Source of the DNA: an uncultured Lachnospiraceae bacterium
GTDB taxonomy: Bacteria > Bacillota > Clostridia > Lachnospirales > Lachnospiraceae
Direction of reading: 5' to 3'
DNA length: 64,000 nucleotides
Assembly (NCBI GenBank): GCA_910577045.1
Contig: CAJTLB010000015.1
Coordinates: 1 to 64,000, forward strand
The notes under the pieces are model-generated. The model saw only the letters and a program-made list of their open reading frames with translations. It searched no databases and was not told the DNA's origin. The translations under genes were made by a program, and so were the position numbers. Of the stretch, positions 45,134-54,087 are shown one piece after another (the first letter of the stretch is position 1; every line of letters begins with the position of its first letter).

Positions 45134-45177
45134 CTATATCTAGTAACAGAAATTTTACTAAAGTACTAGATATTGTG
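45134..45177. promoter_or_regulatory. Probable NrdR boxes upstream of nrdD
   Basis: ATATCTAGTA (45136-45145) and its inverted copy TACTAGATAT (45164-45173) lie within longer matches (CTATATCTAGTAAC and, on the other strand, CCACAATATCTAGTAC). These resemble the NrdR recognition sequence (roughly ACACWATATWTAGTGT). Their centres are 28 bp apart, slightly less than the usual three helical turns. The site lies between the divergent nrdD and lepA genes. Confidence 0.55.
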
Positions 45178-45240
45178 GATAGAATAGGAAAAGGAAAGAC
45201 AAGGGAAGGTTTAGAATTTGATATTTTATGCGTGTATCCA

Positions 45241-45269
45241 TAGACAGATTTTACGGAATATGATATAAC
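45241..45269 (+). promoter_or_regulatory. SigA promoter of lepA
   Basis: TAGACA (45241-45246), 17-bp spacer, TATAAC (45264-45269). Confidence 0.65.
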
Positions 45270-45311
45270 TTCCCTAATAAGGTTAAAAATAGGATCGAGG
45301 AGGATGAAAAA

Positions 45312-47117
45312 TTGGAACAGAGTAAAATCAGGAATTTTTGTATTATTGCCCATATTGATCATGGAAAGTCTACTTTGGCAGACCGTATTATTGAAAAGAC
45401 GGGCCTTCTTACAGAAAGGGAAATGCAGGCACAGGTTTTGGATAATATGGAATTGGAACGTGAACGGGGCATTACTATTAAAGCGCAGGCAGTCCGTACC
45501 GTATATAAAGCAAAAGATGGAGAGGAATATATTTTTAACCTAATTGATACTCCAGGCCATGTAGACTTTAACTATGAGGTATCTAGGAGCCTTGCAGCAT
45601 GTGATGGGGCTGTTTTGGTGGTAGATGCAGCACAAGGGATTGAAGCACAGACTTTGGCAAATGTATATTTGGCGTTAGACCATGATTTGGAAGTATTGCC
45701 AGTAATTAATAAAATCGATCTTCCTAGCGCAGAGCCTCAGAGGGTAATTGAAGAAATCGAAGATGTGATTGGCCTAGAAGCACAGGATGCGCCACAAATT
45801 TCGGCAAAAACAGGGTTAAATGTGGAGGAAGTGTTAGAGCAGATTGTAAAGCGTTTACCAGCGCCAGAAGGAAGCCTTAATGCACCTTTACAAGCCCTGA
45901 TCTTTGATTCGGTATACGATTCTTATAAAGGAGTAATTGTATTTTTCCGTGTAAAAGAGGGCTGTGTAAAAAAAGGCATGAAAGTAAAAATGATGGCTAC
46001 AGGGTCAGTGTATGATGTAGTGGAAGTAGGGTATTTTGGGGCAGGGCAGTTTATTCCTTGTGAAGAATTAACCGCAGGCATGGTGGGGTATTTAACAGCA
46101 AGCATTAAAAATGTAAAAGATACCACGGTTGGGGATACTATTACGGATGCACAAAACCCATGCGAAAAACCACTGCCAGGTTATAAAAAAGTAAACCCTA
46201 TGGTATATTGCGGCATGTATCCAGCAGATGGGGCAAAATACCCAGACCTTCGGGATGCATTAGAAAAATTGCAGTTAAATGATGCTTCTTTGCAGTTTGA
46301 GCCAGAAACATCAATTGCTTTAGGGTTTGGGTTCCGCTGTGGCTTCCTTGGCCTGCTTCATCTAGAAATTATCCAAGAGAGGTTAGAACGGGAATATAAC
46401 CTTGATCTTGTAACAACAGCACCTGGGGTAGTATACCGGGTATATAAAACCAATGGGGAGGTAATAGAGCTTACAAACCCTTCTAACCTTCCAGATCCGT
46501 CTGAAATTGATTATATGGAAGAGCCAATGGTAAAAGCAGAGATTATGGTGACAACAGAGTTTATTGGCCCTATTATGGAACTGTGCCAGGAAAGGCGGGG
46601 GATTTATAATGGCATGGAATATATGGAAGCAACTAGGGCGCTTTTGCGTTATGATCTTCCATTAAATGAGATTATTTATGATTTCTTTGATGCCTTAAAA
46701 TCCCGTTCTAGGGGATATGCTTCTTTTGATTATGAAATGAAAGGGTATGCTAAGTCAGATTTAGTAAAGCTGGATATTTTAATTAATAGAGAAGAAGTAG
46801 ACGCGCTGTCCTTTATTGTATATAGTGGCACGGCATATGAGCGTGGCAGGAAAATGTGCGAAAAATTAAAGGATGAAATCCCAAGGCATTTATTTGAAAT
46901 CCCAATCCAGGCGGCAATTGGAAGTAAAGTAATTGCTAGGGAGACGGTAAAGGCAATGAGGAAAGACGTGCTTGCGAAGTGTTATGGCGGTGATATTAGC
47001 AGAAAAAGAAAACTTTTGGAAAAACAGAAGGAAGGAAAAAAACGTATGCGCCAGGTTGGGAATGTAGAGATACCACAGCAGGCGTTTATGAGCGTGTTAA
47101 AATTAGATGACAAATAA
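45312..47117 (+). CDS. lepA: Elongation factor 4 (LepA)
   Basis: A 601-aa ribosomal GTPase thought to back-translocate or rescue stalled ribosomes. G1 is [10 protein letters not shown]3 DTPGHVDF, G4 NKID. The LepA-specific C-terminal domain is intact, ending in the [16 protein letters not shown] region. The start is TTG 45312 behind GAGGAGG; a nearby ATG at 45304 is in another frame. hemW begins inside its last codons. Confidence 0.95.
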   Translation: MEQSKIRNFCIIAHIDHGKSTLADRIIEKTGLLTEREMQAQVLDNMELERERGITIKAQAVRTVYKAKDGEEYIFNLIDTPGHVDFNYEVSRSLAACDGAVLVVDAAQGIEAQTLANVYLALDHDLEVLPVINKIDLPSAEPQRVIEEIEDVIGLEAQDAPQISAKTGLNVEEVLEQIVKRLPAPEGSLNAPLQALIFDSVYDSYKGVIVFFRVKEGCVKKGMKVKMMATGSVYDVVEVGYFGAGQFIPCEELTAGMVGYLTASIKNVKDTTVGDTITDAQNPCEKPLPGYKKVNPMVYCGMYPADGAKYPDLRDALEKLQLNDASLQFEPETSIALGFGFRCGFLGLLHLEIIQERLEREYNLDLVTTAPGVVYRVYKTNGEVIELTNPSNLPDPSEIDYMEEPMVKAEIMVTTEFIGPIMELCQERRGIYNGMEYMEATRALLRYDLPLNEIIYDFFDALKSRSRGYASFDYEMKGYAKSDLVKLDILINREEVDALSFIVYSGTAYERGRKMCEKLKDEIPRHLFEIPIQAAIGSKVIARETVKAMRKDVLAKCYGGDISRKRKLLEKQKEGKKRMRQVGNVEIPQQAFMSVLKLDDK

Positions 47118-48234
47118 AAAAGGGCTGTACCTGCATATTCCATTTTGTGTAAAAAAATGCCATTATTGTGATTTTCTTTCTGCGCCTGCTACAGAGTTAG
47201 AAAGGAAAAGTTATATTTTTGCCTTAAAAGAGGAAATCCTTGCTTACCAAAAGCATGAGTATTGTGCAGATACTATTTTTTTTGGCGGAGGGACACCATC
47301 TATTCTTTCGGTAGAAGAAATAAAAATGTTAATAGAGGCATTATATCGAGTATTTACAATATCCAAACAAGCAGAAATTACCATAGAGTGTAACCCAGAA
47401 ACAGTGGACAAGGGAAAATTATCTGCTTTAAGGAAAATGGGGTTTAATAGGGTTAGTTTTGGATTACAGTCAACTTTGGATCAAGAACTTCTTACGCTTG
47501 GCAGAGTCCATAATTACGACAAATTTTTAAATGCTTACCAGATAGCGGAAGAAGAAGGGTTTTCCAATATCAATATTGACTTAATGTCAGCGATTCCTGG
47601 GCAGACAATGGAAAGCTGGGAGGAAACACTTAGGAAGGTACTAGCGTTAAACCCTTCCCATATTTCGGCGTATAGCCTAATTATAGAAGAAGGGACGGTA
47701 TTTTATAATAAACAGGAAGAATTGGACTTGCCAGGGGAAGAAACAGAACGGCTTATGTATTATAAAACAGGGGAATTACTTTCTAAGGCAGGATATCAGC
47801 AATATGAGATTTCTAATTATGCAAAGCCAGGAAAGGAAAGCAGGCATAATTTAAAATATTGGTCGTTGGAGGAATATATTGGAATGGGGCTTGGGGCGTT
47901 TTCTTATTTGGAAGGGGCGCGTTTCCATAATCCAGCCTCTATGGAAGCATATAAAAGAGATTGTGGATGTTTAGCAAAGTTAAGGCAAGAAGAGGAATAT
48001 TTGGCGGAAAGCCAGCAAATGGAGGAATTTTGTTTTCTGGGATTAAGAAAGAGAAAAGGGATAGGAGAAAAAGAGTTTTCTAACCGTTTTGGGCAAGAGA
48101 TAGATACAATATATGGGAAAGTCATTGAAAAATTCCAAAAAATGGGCCTGCTTATAAGAGAAGATGGAAGAATTTTCCTTAGCAGGCAGGGGATAGATGT
48201 AAGTAACCAGGTTTTTGCAGAGTTCTTATTGTAG
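47107..48234 (+). CDS. hemW: Radical SAM heme chaperone HemW-type protein
   Basis: A 375-aa radical-SAM protein of the HemN/HemW family. The motif C-VKK-C-HY-C (in [14 protein letters not shown]) fits HemW, which binds heme and does not carry out the coproporphyrinogen oxidase reaction. GGGTPS and the HemW C-terminal domain ([14 protein letters not shown]) are present. It overlaps lepA by 11 bases, the usual lepA-hemW order in Firmicutes. Often misnamed coproporphyrinogen III oxidase. Confidence 0.92.
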   Translation: MTNKKGLYLHIPFCVKKCHYCDFLSAPATELERKSYIFALKEEILAYQKHEYCADTIFFGGGTPSILSVEEIKMLIEALYRVFTISKQAEITIECNPETVDKGKLSALRKMGFNRVSFGLQSTLDQELLTLGRVHNYDKFLNAYQIAEEEGFSNINIDLMSAIPGQTMESWEETLRKVLALNPSHISAYSLIIEEGTVFYNKQEELDLPGEETERLMYYKTGELLSKAGYQQYEISNYAKPGKESRHNLKYWSLEEYIGMGLGAFSYLEGARFHNPASMEAYKRDCGCLAKLRQEEEYLAESQQMEEFCFLGLRKRKGIGEKEFSNRFGQEIDTIYGKVIEKFQKMGLLIREDGRIFLSRQGIDVSNQVFAEFLL

Positions 48235-48321
48235 GGGCGTATAGAGTTATGATTTTGGTACCATACTTGTAATGATAGAAGTGTTTTTGTTCTTCTAATG
48301 ATAGGATATGGAGGAATCAAT

Positions 48322-48921
48322 ATGGAATTTAAAAACAGTATTACAAAGGATAACTTAATGCGTGCATTTGCTGGAGAAAGCCAGGCAAGGAACCGGTATA
48401 CCTTTGCTGCTGCACAAGCAAAAAAAGCAGATCTTCCTGTAATTGCGGAGGTATTTACTTATACGGCAAACCAGGAAAAGGAACATGCAGAAATTTTTTA
48501 TAATCATTTAAAGGAGTTGGCTGGGGAAAATATTTGCATAGATGGCTGTTACCCAGTTGACTTTAGTGAAAATGTAGCAGATTTATTGACAGCGGCTAAG
48601 CATAATGAGTATGAAGAATACCAAGATGTATATAAAAATTTTGCAGAGAAAGCAAAAGAAGAAGGATTTTTAAAGGTAGCAGCATCCTTTGAAATGATTG
48701 CGCAGATAGAGAAGGTGCATGGGGATCGCTTTGATTATTACTTAACATTAATGAAAGAGGGCAAGCTATTAAAATCGGATAAAAAGGAGATATGGGTTTG
48801 CCAAAATTGTGGCTATATCCATGAAGGAGATTCTGTGCCGCCAATTTGCCCATCTTGCCGCCAAGAGAATGGTTATTTTATGCGTGCAGAGCATACACCT
48901 TATGGGATTGGGAAAGCATAA
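48322..48921 (+). CDS. rbr: Rubrerythrin
   Basis: A 199-aa non-heme di-iron peroxidase that detoxifies hydrogen peroxide in anaerobes. The ferritin-like diiron domain shows AFAGESQARNRYTF and NQEKEHAEIFY. The C-terminal rubredoxin-like domain has C-x2-C in WVCQNCGYIHEG and C-x2-C in ICPSCRQEN. ATG 48322 is preceded by ATGGAGGAATCAAT. Direct repeats TAATGATAG at 48270 and 48296 lie upstream; whether they are operators is unknown. Confidence 0.95.
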   Translation: MEFKNSITKDNLMRAFAGESQARNRYTFAAAQAKKADLPVIAEVFTYTANQEKEHAEIFYNHLKELAGENICIDGCYPVDFSENVADLLTAAKHNEYEEYQDVYKNFAEKAKEEGFLKVAASFEMIAQIEKVHGDRFDYYLTLMKEGKLLKSDKKEIWVCQNCGYIHEGDSVPPICPSCRQENGYFMRAEHTPYGIGKA

Positions 48922-48947
48922 TAGAGGATAAGGGACAAGAAAGAATT

Positions 48948-48977
48948 GAATAGTTAGATAGAAATGTGGTGATACTC
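48948..48977 (+). promoter_or_regulatory. Possible SigG/SigF-type promoter of the SASP gene
   Basis: GAATA (48948-48952), 18-bp spacer, GATACTC (48971-48977). This is close to the forespore consensus (-35 GHATR, -10 CATACTA-like). It lies 35 bp upstream of a SASP gene, a classic SigG target. Confidence 0.4.
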
Positions 48978-49011
48978 CAAGTACACATATGTTGTGGAAA
49001 GGAGTATTTTT

Positions 49012-49254
49012 ATGGGAAAAAAATCAGAAAAGAAAGAAAATAAGAAAAACCTTAACCATTTTACGCCAGAGGAAAGCTTAAAGCTTGAGGTTGCCGAAGA
49101 ATTAGGGCTTTTAGACAAGGTGGTAGAACATGGATGGAAAAGCTTGTCTGCAAAGGAAACAGGAAGAATTGGCGGCTTAGTAGGAAAAAGAAAGAAATCT
49201 ATGAAACAAGAAGCATTATCAAAACCAAATGAAAATGAGGGAGTAATTAGTTGA
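49012..49254 (+). CDS. Small acid-soluble spore protein, alpha/beta type
   Basis: An 80-aa DNA-binding spore protein that protects forespore DNA. After a Lys-rich N-terminus (MGKKSEKKENKKN) come the two family segments: SLKLEVAEELGLLDKV, around the germination-protease site region, and GWKSLSAKETGRIGGLVGK, including the conserved GxIGG. The tail is unusually long and polar for the family. ATG 49012 is preceded by AAAGGAGTATTTTT. Confidence 0.88.
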   Translation: MGKKSEKKENKKNLNHFTPEESLKLEVAEELGLLDKVVEHGWKSLSAKETGRIGGLVGKRKKSMKQEALSKPNENEGVIS

Positions 49255-49279
49255 CTTTTTTTGCATAGAAATTTATAAT
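49251..49279 (+). promoter_or_regulatory. SigA promoter of the sufCB operon
   Basis: TTGACT (49251-49256), 17-bp spacer, TATAAT (49274-49279). The SASP stop codon lies inside the -35 box. Confidence 0.75.
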
Positions 49280-49312
49280 TGGAAAATAAGGCAAACCAAT
49301 GGAGGAAAAGAT

Positions 49313-50065
49313 ATGCTGAAGTTACAAAATGTTTCTTTTGAGGTAAAAGGGGAACATGCAAAAAAAGAAATACTACGGAATATAGATTTAGAGATAGAAG
49401 ATAAAAAATTTTTAGTGCTAACAGGGCCAAATGGAGGCGGAAAATCTACATTGGCAAAAGTAATTGCTGGGATTGAAAAGCCAACTTCTGGGAAGATTTA
49501 TCTGGATAATACAGATATTACAGATTTATCTGTAACAGAACGGGCAAGGCAGGGCATTAGTTTTGCATTCCAACAGCCGGTTAGGTTTAAGGGGATTACA
49601 GTAAAAGACTTGATTGTGCTTGCATCTGGGAACCCTAAATTATCGACAGTGGGTGCTTGTGAGTATCTGTCTGAAGTAGGGCTTTGTGCCAGGGATTATA
49701 TTAACCGGGAGGTGGATTCCAGTCTTTCAGGAGGCGAATTAAAGCGGATTGAAATTGCAACAGTAATAGCGAGGGATACGAGACTTTCTGTATTTGATGA
49801 GCCAGAGGCAGGGATAGACCTATGGAGTTTTAATAACTTAATCCGTGTTTTTGAAAAAATGCACCAAGAAAAGGAACGTTCTATTATTATTATTTCCCAT
49901 CAAGAGAGGATTTTAAATATTGCAGATGAAATTGTAGTAATTGCAGATGGGACAGTGCAAAAAAAGGGCAGTAAGGAAGAGATCCTTCCAGGACTTTTAG
50001 AGGCGGCTGGCGGCTGCCGGTTCTACCGGGAGACAGTCCAGGCTGCCGGAATCGAGGGCAAGTAA
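49313..50065 (+). CDS. sufC: Fe-S cluster assembly ATPase SufC
   Basis: A 250-aa ABC-type ATPase that drives conformational change in the SUF scaffold. Walker A is GPNGGGKST, Q-loop FAFQQPVR, signature LSGGELKRIE, Walker B LSVFDEPEAGID, and the switch His is in IIISHQER. It is followed at once by the scaffold gene. Start ATG has GGAGGAAAAGAT upstream. Confidence 0.92.
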   Translation: MLKLQNVSFEVKGEHAKKEILRNIDLEIEDKKFLVLTGPNGGGKSTLAKVIAGIEKPTSGKIYLDNTDITDLSVTERARQGISFAFQQPVRFKGITVKDLIVLASGNPKLSTVGACEYLSEVGLCARDYINREVDSSLSGGELKRIEIATVIARDTRLSVFDEPEAGIDLWSFNNLIRVFEKMHQEKERSIIIISHQERILNIADEIVVIADGTVQKKGSKEEILPGLLEAAGGCRFYRETVQAAGIEGK

Positions 50066-50066
50066 A

Positions 50067-50984
50067 ATGGATGCAATACAGAAGAATTTATTAGAACAGA
50101 TAACAGAGCTCCATGAAGTAACCCAAGGGGCATATAATATCCGCGCCAATGGTTCTAGTGTGGGACGGAATTCTACCGCGCATATTGAAATAGTAAGTAA
50201 AGAGGATAAACAGGGAATTGATATTTATATTAAGCCTGGGACAAAAAAAGAAAGTGTGCATATTCCAGTGTTGTTAAGCCAAAGTGGTTTAAAAGAAATG
50301 GTGTATAATGATTTCCATATTGGCGAAGACTGTGATGTTTTAATTGTGGCTGGATGTGGGATACACAATGGCGGGGACCAAAAATCACAGCATGATGGGG
50401 TCCATACGTTTTATATAGGGAAAAATTCTAAAGTACGCTATGTAGAAAAGCATTATGGCAGCGGGGATGGGAATGGGGAGCGCATTATGAACCCAGAAAC
50501 AGTAGTCCATATGGAAGAGAACAGCTATATGGAAATGGAAACTGTGCAAATCCGTGGCGTAGACTCTACAAACCGTATTACAAAAGCAGATCTGTTAGAC
50601 GGGGCAACCCTTGTGGTAAAAGAAAAGTTAATGACACATGGGAACCAGTATGCGAAAACCAGCTTTGAAGTAGACTTAAATGGAGAAAATTCTGGGACGA
50701 ATGTTATTTCTAGGGCTGTAGCAAGGGATAATTCTAGGCAGGAGTTTTTTGCTAAAATTAATGGCAATCAGAAATGCAGCGGGCATAGCGAGTGTGATGC
50801 CATTATTATGGATCAGGCAAAGATTAGTGCTATCCCAGAGATAACGGCAAACCATTTGGATGCGGCGTTAATCCATGAAGCAGCAATTGGTAAAATAGCA
50901 GGGGATCAGATTATAAAGTTAATGACACTGGGGCTTACAGAAGCAGAGGCAGAAGCACAGATTATTAATGGATTTTTAAAGTAA
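50067..50984 (+). CDS. sufB: SufB/SufD-type Fe-S scaffold protein (short form)
   Basis: A 305-aa right-handed beta-helix scaffold of the SufB/SufD family, much shorter than the 420-480 aa of standard SufB/SufD. The C-terminal core is conserved: GHSECDAIIMDQAKISAIPE, then HEAAIGKIAGDQI and LMTLGLTEAEAEAQII. The cysteine in SECDA lies where SufB has its functional cysteine (by-eye alignment). No sufS, sufU or second sufB/D gene is adjacent. The pair therefore matches the minimal SufC plus single-scaffold systems known in Clostridia and archaea. Confidence 0.85.
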   Translation: MDAIQKNLLEQITELHEVTQGAYNIRANGSSVGRNSTAHIEIVSKEDKQGIDIYIKPGTKKESVHIPVLLSQSGLKEMVYNDFHIGEDCDVLIVAGCGIHNGGDQKSQHDGVHTFYIGKNSKVRYVEKHYGSGDGNGERIMNPETVVHMEENSYMEMETVQIRGVDSTNRITKADLLDGATLVVKEKLMTHGNQYAKTSFEVDLNGENSGTNVISRAVARDNSRQEFFAKINGNQKCSGHSECDAIIMDQAKISAIPEITANHLDAALIHEAAIGKIAGDQIIKLMTLGLTEAEAEAQIINGFLK

Positions 50985-51001
50985 AGTGCAGGGGAAATCA
51001 G

Positions 51002-51700
51002 ATGTACCGTATAATGATGGTAGAAGATGATATAACAATTTCTAGGGAAGTTGCGGCACATTTAAAAAAATGGGGCTATGAGGTTTTGGTAGTTTCTGAT
51101 TTTGAACATATAACAGAAGAATTTATTTCTGGAAAACCACATTTGCTTTTGTTAGATATTTTACTTCCCTTTTATAATGGGTATTATTGGTGCAGCCAGA
51201 TACGCAAACTTTCTAATGTGCCAGTAGTGTTTTTATCTTCTGCTTCTGATAATATGAATATTGTAATGGCAATGAATATGGGGGCAGATGATTTTATAGC
51301 AAAGCCATTTTCGCTTGATGTTTTATCTGCAAAAATACAAGCGGTACTTAGAAGAAGTTATGAATCAAGGCAGGAAGCATATCTTTTAGAATATCAGGGC
51401 GTTGTTTTAAAGATGGCAGATGCCAGTATTTTATATAAAGAAAGGCAGGCAGAGCTTTCAAAAAATGAGTTCCGCATTATGGAACTTTTATTTGAACGGG
51501 CAGGCGGGTTGGTGTCCCGGGAGGAATTAATGAAAAAACTTTGGGATGATGAATGCTTTGTAGATGATAACACACTGACAGTTAATATAACTAGGATTAG
51601 GAAGAAACTGGAAGAGATAGGGCTTTTGGATTTTATACGGACAAAAAAAGGGATTGGGTATTATTTACAAGGAGTGGCAGGAGAAGGGAAAACACTATGA
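51002..51700 (+). CDS. OmpR-family response regulator
   Basis: A 232-aa regulator: receiver domain with acidic pocket E8-D9-D10, phospho-acceptor D52 in LLLDILLPFYNG, and K near IAKPFS; then a winged-helix DNA-binding domain (LSKNEFRIMELLFERAGG, DNTLTVNITRIRKKLEEIG). It overlaps the kinase gene by four bases. The combination with a short two-helix kinase is typical of BceR-type peptide-antibiotic sensors. Confidence 0.92.
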   Translation: MYRIMMVEDDITISREVAAHLKKWGYEVLVVSDFEHITEEFISGKPHLLLLDILLPFYNGYYWCSQIRKLSNVPVVFLSSASDNMNIVMAMNMGADDFIAKPFSLDVLSAKIQAVLRRSYESRQEAYLLEYQGVVLKMADASILYKERQAELSKNEFRIMELLFERAGGLVSREELMKKLWDDECFVDDNTLTVNITRIRKKLEEIGLLDFIRTKKGIGYYLQGVAGEGKTL

Positions 51701-52761
51701 AAGAAAAAGACCATATTTTGCCCTTGCCATTCCTCTTTGGGCGTTATTTATATGACAAAAAAGTAGAGATATTTTTTTATTTTTTAATTGTCTTTATTTT
51801 TTTAGTTGTAATCCATTTAAACCGTTTGGATTATTTTTTGGAAATCTTTTATAGTGTTGTGATTAGTAGTTTTTTGCTAGTTTTATATGGGGCATATGAT
51901 TTTTTTCGTTATGTAAAGGAATATAAGAGGCTTTATTTTGTGCTCCAAAATCCAGAGGATATCTATGGGAAACTTCCACAGACAAGGGGGCTGCAGTCAG
52001 AATTTTATTCAGAAATTATTTGGAAATTAGACGAAAGATGCAGGAAGATTATTTCGAAACAATGTGAACAAGAAAAAGAAAGAAAAGATTATTATAGTAT
52101 GTGGGTGCACCAGATTAAAACACCCATACAGGCGGCAAGGCTTTTGTTAGAAAGAGAGGAATTAAAAGGGCTTTATGTAGCAAAAGGAATAGAAGAGGAG
52201 ATTTTTAAAACAGAGCAATATGTGGAAATGGTGCTTTATTACCTGCGCTGCCAGAGTATGGCGGAAGATTTGTTATTAAAGGAATATTCTCTTTCTTCCA
52301 TTGTAAAACAAGCAGTAAAAAAATATGCGGCTCTTTTTATTTATAGTGGGCTTTATGTGCATTTGGAAGAAATAGAATGTTTAGTAGTTACCGATGAAAA
52401 ATGGCTTGGTTTTGCAATAGAACAATTAATTTCTAATGCGGTTAAATATACAAAACAAGGGGGCATTACGATTTATTTGGATCGATCCTGTAGCACATAC
52501 CAAAATCAGAAGGTGCGTGCTTGTTTAGTAATAGAAGATAGTGGGATTGGGATACGGAATGAAGATTTGCCACGGATTTTTGAAAAAGGCTTTACAGGTT
52601 TTAACGGGCGTTTAGATAGGAAATCAACAGGAATAGGCTTATATTTATGTAAAGAAATCTTAAAAAAACTGGCAGTTTCGATTTCTGTGGATTCTAAAAC
52701 AGGGATAGGGACAAAAGTATCTTTATATTTTGGGGAAGAAAGAAAGGGGACTTATGAGTAA
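51697..52761 (+). CDS. Intramembrane-sensing histidine kinase (BceS-like)
   Basis: A 354-aa kinase with two N-terminal transmembrane helices (about 24-42 and 48-70) joined by only a few residues, so there is no extracellular sensor. Such kinases take their signal from a partner ABC transporter. The phospho-acceptor is H138 in MWVHQIKTP. The ATPase domain has ISNAVKYTKQGG (N box), IEDSGIGI (G1) and GIGLYLCKEI (G2). No BceAB-type transporter is adjacent; a gene of unknown function overlaps its end. Confidence 0.9.
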   Translation: MKEKDHILPLPFLFGRYLYDKKVEIFFYFLIVFIFLVVIHLNRLDYFLEIFYSVVISSFLLVLYGAYDFFRYVKEYKRLYFVLQNPEDIYGKLPQTRGLQSEFYSEIIWKLDERCRKIISKQCEQEKERKDYYSMWVHQIKTPIQAARLLLEREELKGLYVAKGIEEEIFKTEQYVEMVLYYLRCQSMAEDLLLKEYSLSSIVKQAVKKYAALFIYSGLYVHLEEIECLVVTDEKWLGFAIEQLISNAVKYTKQGGITIYLDRSCSTYQNQKVRACLVIEDSGIGIRNEDLPRIFEKGFTGFNGRLDRKSTGIGLYLCKEILKKLAVSISVDSKTGIGTKVSLYFGEERKGTYE

Positions 52762-53428
52762 TTTTGCATATACAGTGGTAACAAGTGATAATTTTGAGAT
52801 CCAGACCTGTAGAAGTATTGATTGTTTTATCCATAGTATTGATTTGCCAGAGAAAGAAGCTTTCCAGGCATTTCGGGGAATGATAAGAAATTATATTGAA
52901 GCAATTATAGACAGGGGGAGGACGTTAAATAGTAATTTAAAAACAGCCATATTGCCGCAAGAGTTTGAGGAATGGTTTTATTTTTCAAATACTGTTATTA
53001 TAAAATTGAAGATTAGGCACCAAAACCCTATGTTAGAATTTGTAGAAGTGCCTGTTATGGATGCCGTAAGCCCTTGTTTAGTGCTTGCCAGTGAAAGTAA
53101 AATACCAGATTACATAGCTGCCCGATCCATAAAATATTTAAGTGTAGAAAGTAATTTTGAGAAAGTATTAGGTTCTACAGGATTTAAGCGGAAGCTGCCA
53201 ATGGATATGCTTTTGGATTTTACAGGGTTGTTAGATAGTATGTTGTTCCGTATTTGTACAGAAGAAAAGAAATATTTTTCCCAGGAGTGGTATAGGGAAT
53301 TAATGCAGTACTATAAGGATATTGCTGATACAACAGAAACGGTGAATAGTGGGGATTTATTGGAATATTTAGGGAGAAGTATGGGTATAGCCAAAAAATA
53401 TATGGAGGGCAGGGGAATTTTGTTATAA
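52754..53428 (+). CDS. Unknown 224-aa protein coupled to the two-component system
   Basis: I do not recognise this protein. It is soluble, with no signal peptide or membrane helix. It starts at ATG 52754, inside the last codons of the kinase (overlap of 8 bases, with AAAGGGG upstream), so the two are translationally coupled. It has an alternating alpha/beta N-terminal half (SNFAYTVVTSDNFEIQTCRS) and a helical C-terminus (EYLGRSMGIAKKYMEGRG). There are only three cysteines and no evident catalytic motif. Position suggests an accessory or output protein of the system in place of the expected transporter; that is inference. Confidence 0.65.
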   Translation: MSNFAYTVVTSDNFEIQTCRSIDCFIHSIDLPEKEAFQAFRGMIRNYIEAIIDRGRTLNSNLKTAILPQEFEEWFYFSNTVIIKLKIRHQNPMLEFVEVPVMDAVSPCLVLASESKIPDYIAARSIKYLSVESNFEKVLGSTGFKRKLPMDMLLDFTGLLDSMLFRICTEEKKYFSQEWYRELMQYYKDIADTTETVNSGDLLEYLGRSMGIAKKYMEGRGILL

Positions 53429-53452
53429 AAGTGTAAATAAATAATAAAAATG

Positions 53453-53503
53453 CGAATAAATGTTCGAAAAAGTATTGACAAGTACAAACGAATGTTCTAT
53501 AAT
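53453..53503 (+). promoter_or_regulatory. Consensus SigA promoter with two LexA (SOS) boxes
   Basis: TTGACA (53475-53480), exactly 17 bp, TATAAT (53498-53503). LexA-like boxes are CGAATAAATGTTCG (53453-53466, just upstream of -35) and CAAACGAATGTTCT (53485-53498, covering the spacer and -10). Both fit CGAAC-N4-GTTCG with one to three changes. A bound repressor at the second box would block RNA polymerase. Confidence 0.75.
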
Positions 53504-53509
53504 GATTTT

Positions 53510-53604
53510 GTTAGGAAGTACTTATCCATCTTAGATGCGGAATAAGTTCCCTACGCCTTCACACAATTATAGAACAGCCAGTGTTTTTATACACTGGTTG
53601 TTTT
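53510..53604 (+). ncRNA. Candidate SOS-controlled small RNA, about 95 nt
   Basis: The perfect promoter at 53475-53503 is followed within 100 bp by an intrinsic terminator (AACAGCCAGTG / CACTGGTTGTT, 53573-53602, then TTTT). Between them lies a second long hairpin: GGAA (53514-53517) with TTCC (53547-53550), CTTAT with ATAAG, and an inner CATC-TTA-GATG. There is no convincing ORF: the only ATG (53535) has no correctly spaced ribosome-binding site and would read 29 codons through the terminator. The rest of the 305-bp gap (53605-53733) shows nothing clear. Start and end are estimated. An untranslated RNA is inference; an attenuated leader for ylmC is the alternative. Confidence 0.5.
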
Positions 53605-53733
53605 GTATGTGGGCAGGCTTTTAAATGGAATTTGCCAGTAAGATAATAGATGTTTTGTATAGAACCATGGTTTCATGGGAATAAAACCAACCCATTTCTC
53701 GTAAAGTAATAAAAAAGATATGGGCAAGATAAT

Positions 53734-53994
53734 ATGAGAGTGTGTGAGCTAAGGCAGAAAGAAGTTATTAATGCAAGAGACTGTAAAGTATTGGGATGTG
53801 TGGCAGATGTGGAGATTGACATGGTGTCAGGCAAGGTGCTTGCATTGATTATCCCAGGCCCAGGGAAACTTTGTGGGATTTTTGGGCGGGATATGGAATA
53901 TGTAATTCCCTTTTCTTGCATTTGCCAGGTAGGGGAGGATATTATATTAGTGGATGTAAAGATTGAAGAAATTTATGTAAAATGTAAGTGCTAA
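53734..53994 (+). CDS. YlmC/YmxH family sporulation protein
   Basis: An 86-aa PRC-barrel-like protein. RQKEVINARDCKVLGCVADVEIDMVSGKVLALIIPG and FGRDMEYVIPFSCICQVGEDIILV are typical of the YlmC/YmxH family, which is sporulation-associated in Firmicutes but biochemically undefined. The ribosome-binding site is weak (GGGCAAGATAAT). The next gene is nrdR, 93 bp on, an order also found in other Clostridia. Confidence 0.85.
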   Translation: MRVCELRQKEVINARDCKVLGCVADVEIDMVSGKVLALIIPGPGKLCGIFGRDMEYVIPFSCICQVGEDIILVDVKIEEIYVKCKC

Positions 53995-54087
53995 TATGAT
54001 TCTTGCAAAAATGCCTTTTTTATATTATACTTAGGAAAACAAATATGCACAGCAAACATGCTGTATAACAGCAGAAACGAGGTTTTT

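Noticed and set aside
47107..48234. Oxygen-independent coproporphyrinogen III oxidase (HemN)
   Set aside because: The cysteine motif and the lepA linkage match HemW rather than true HemN.
53535..53624. 29-codon ORF inside the candidate SOS-controlled RNA
   Set aside because: The nearest AGGAAG is 16 bases upstream, too far, and the frame reads through the terminator hairpin.
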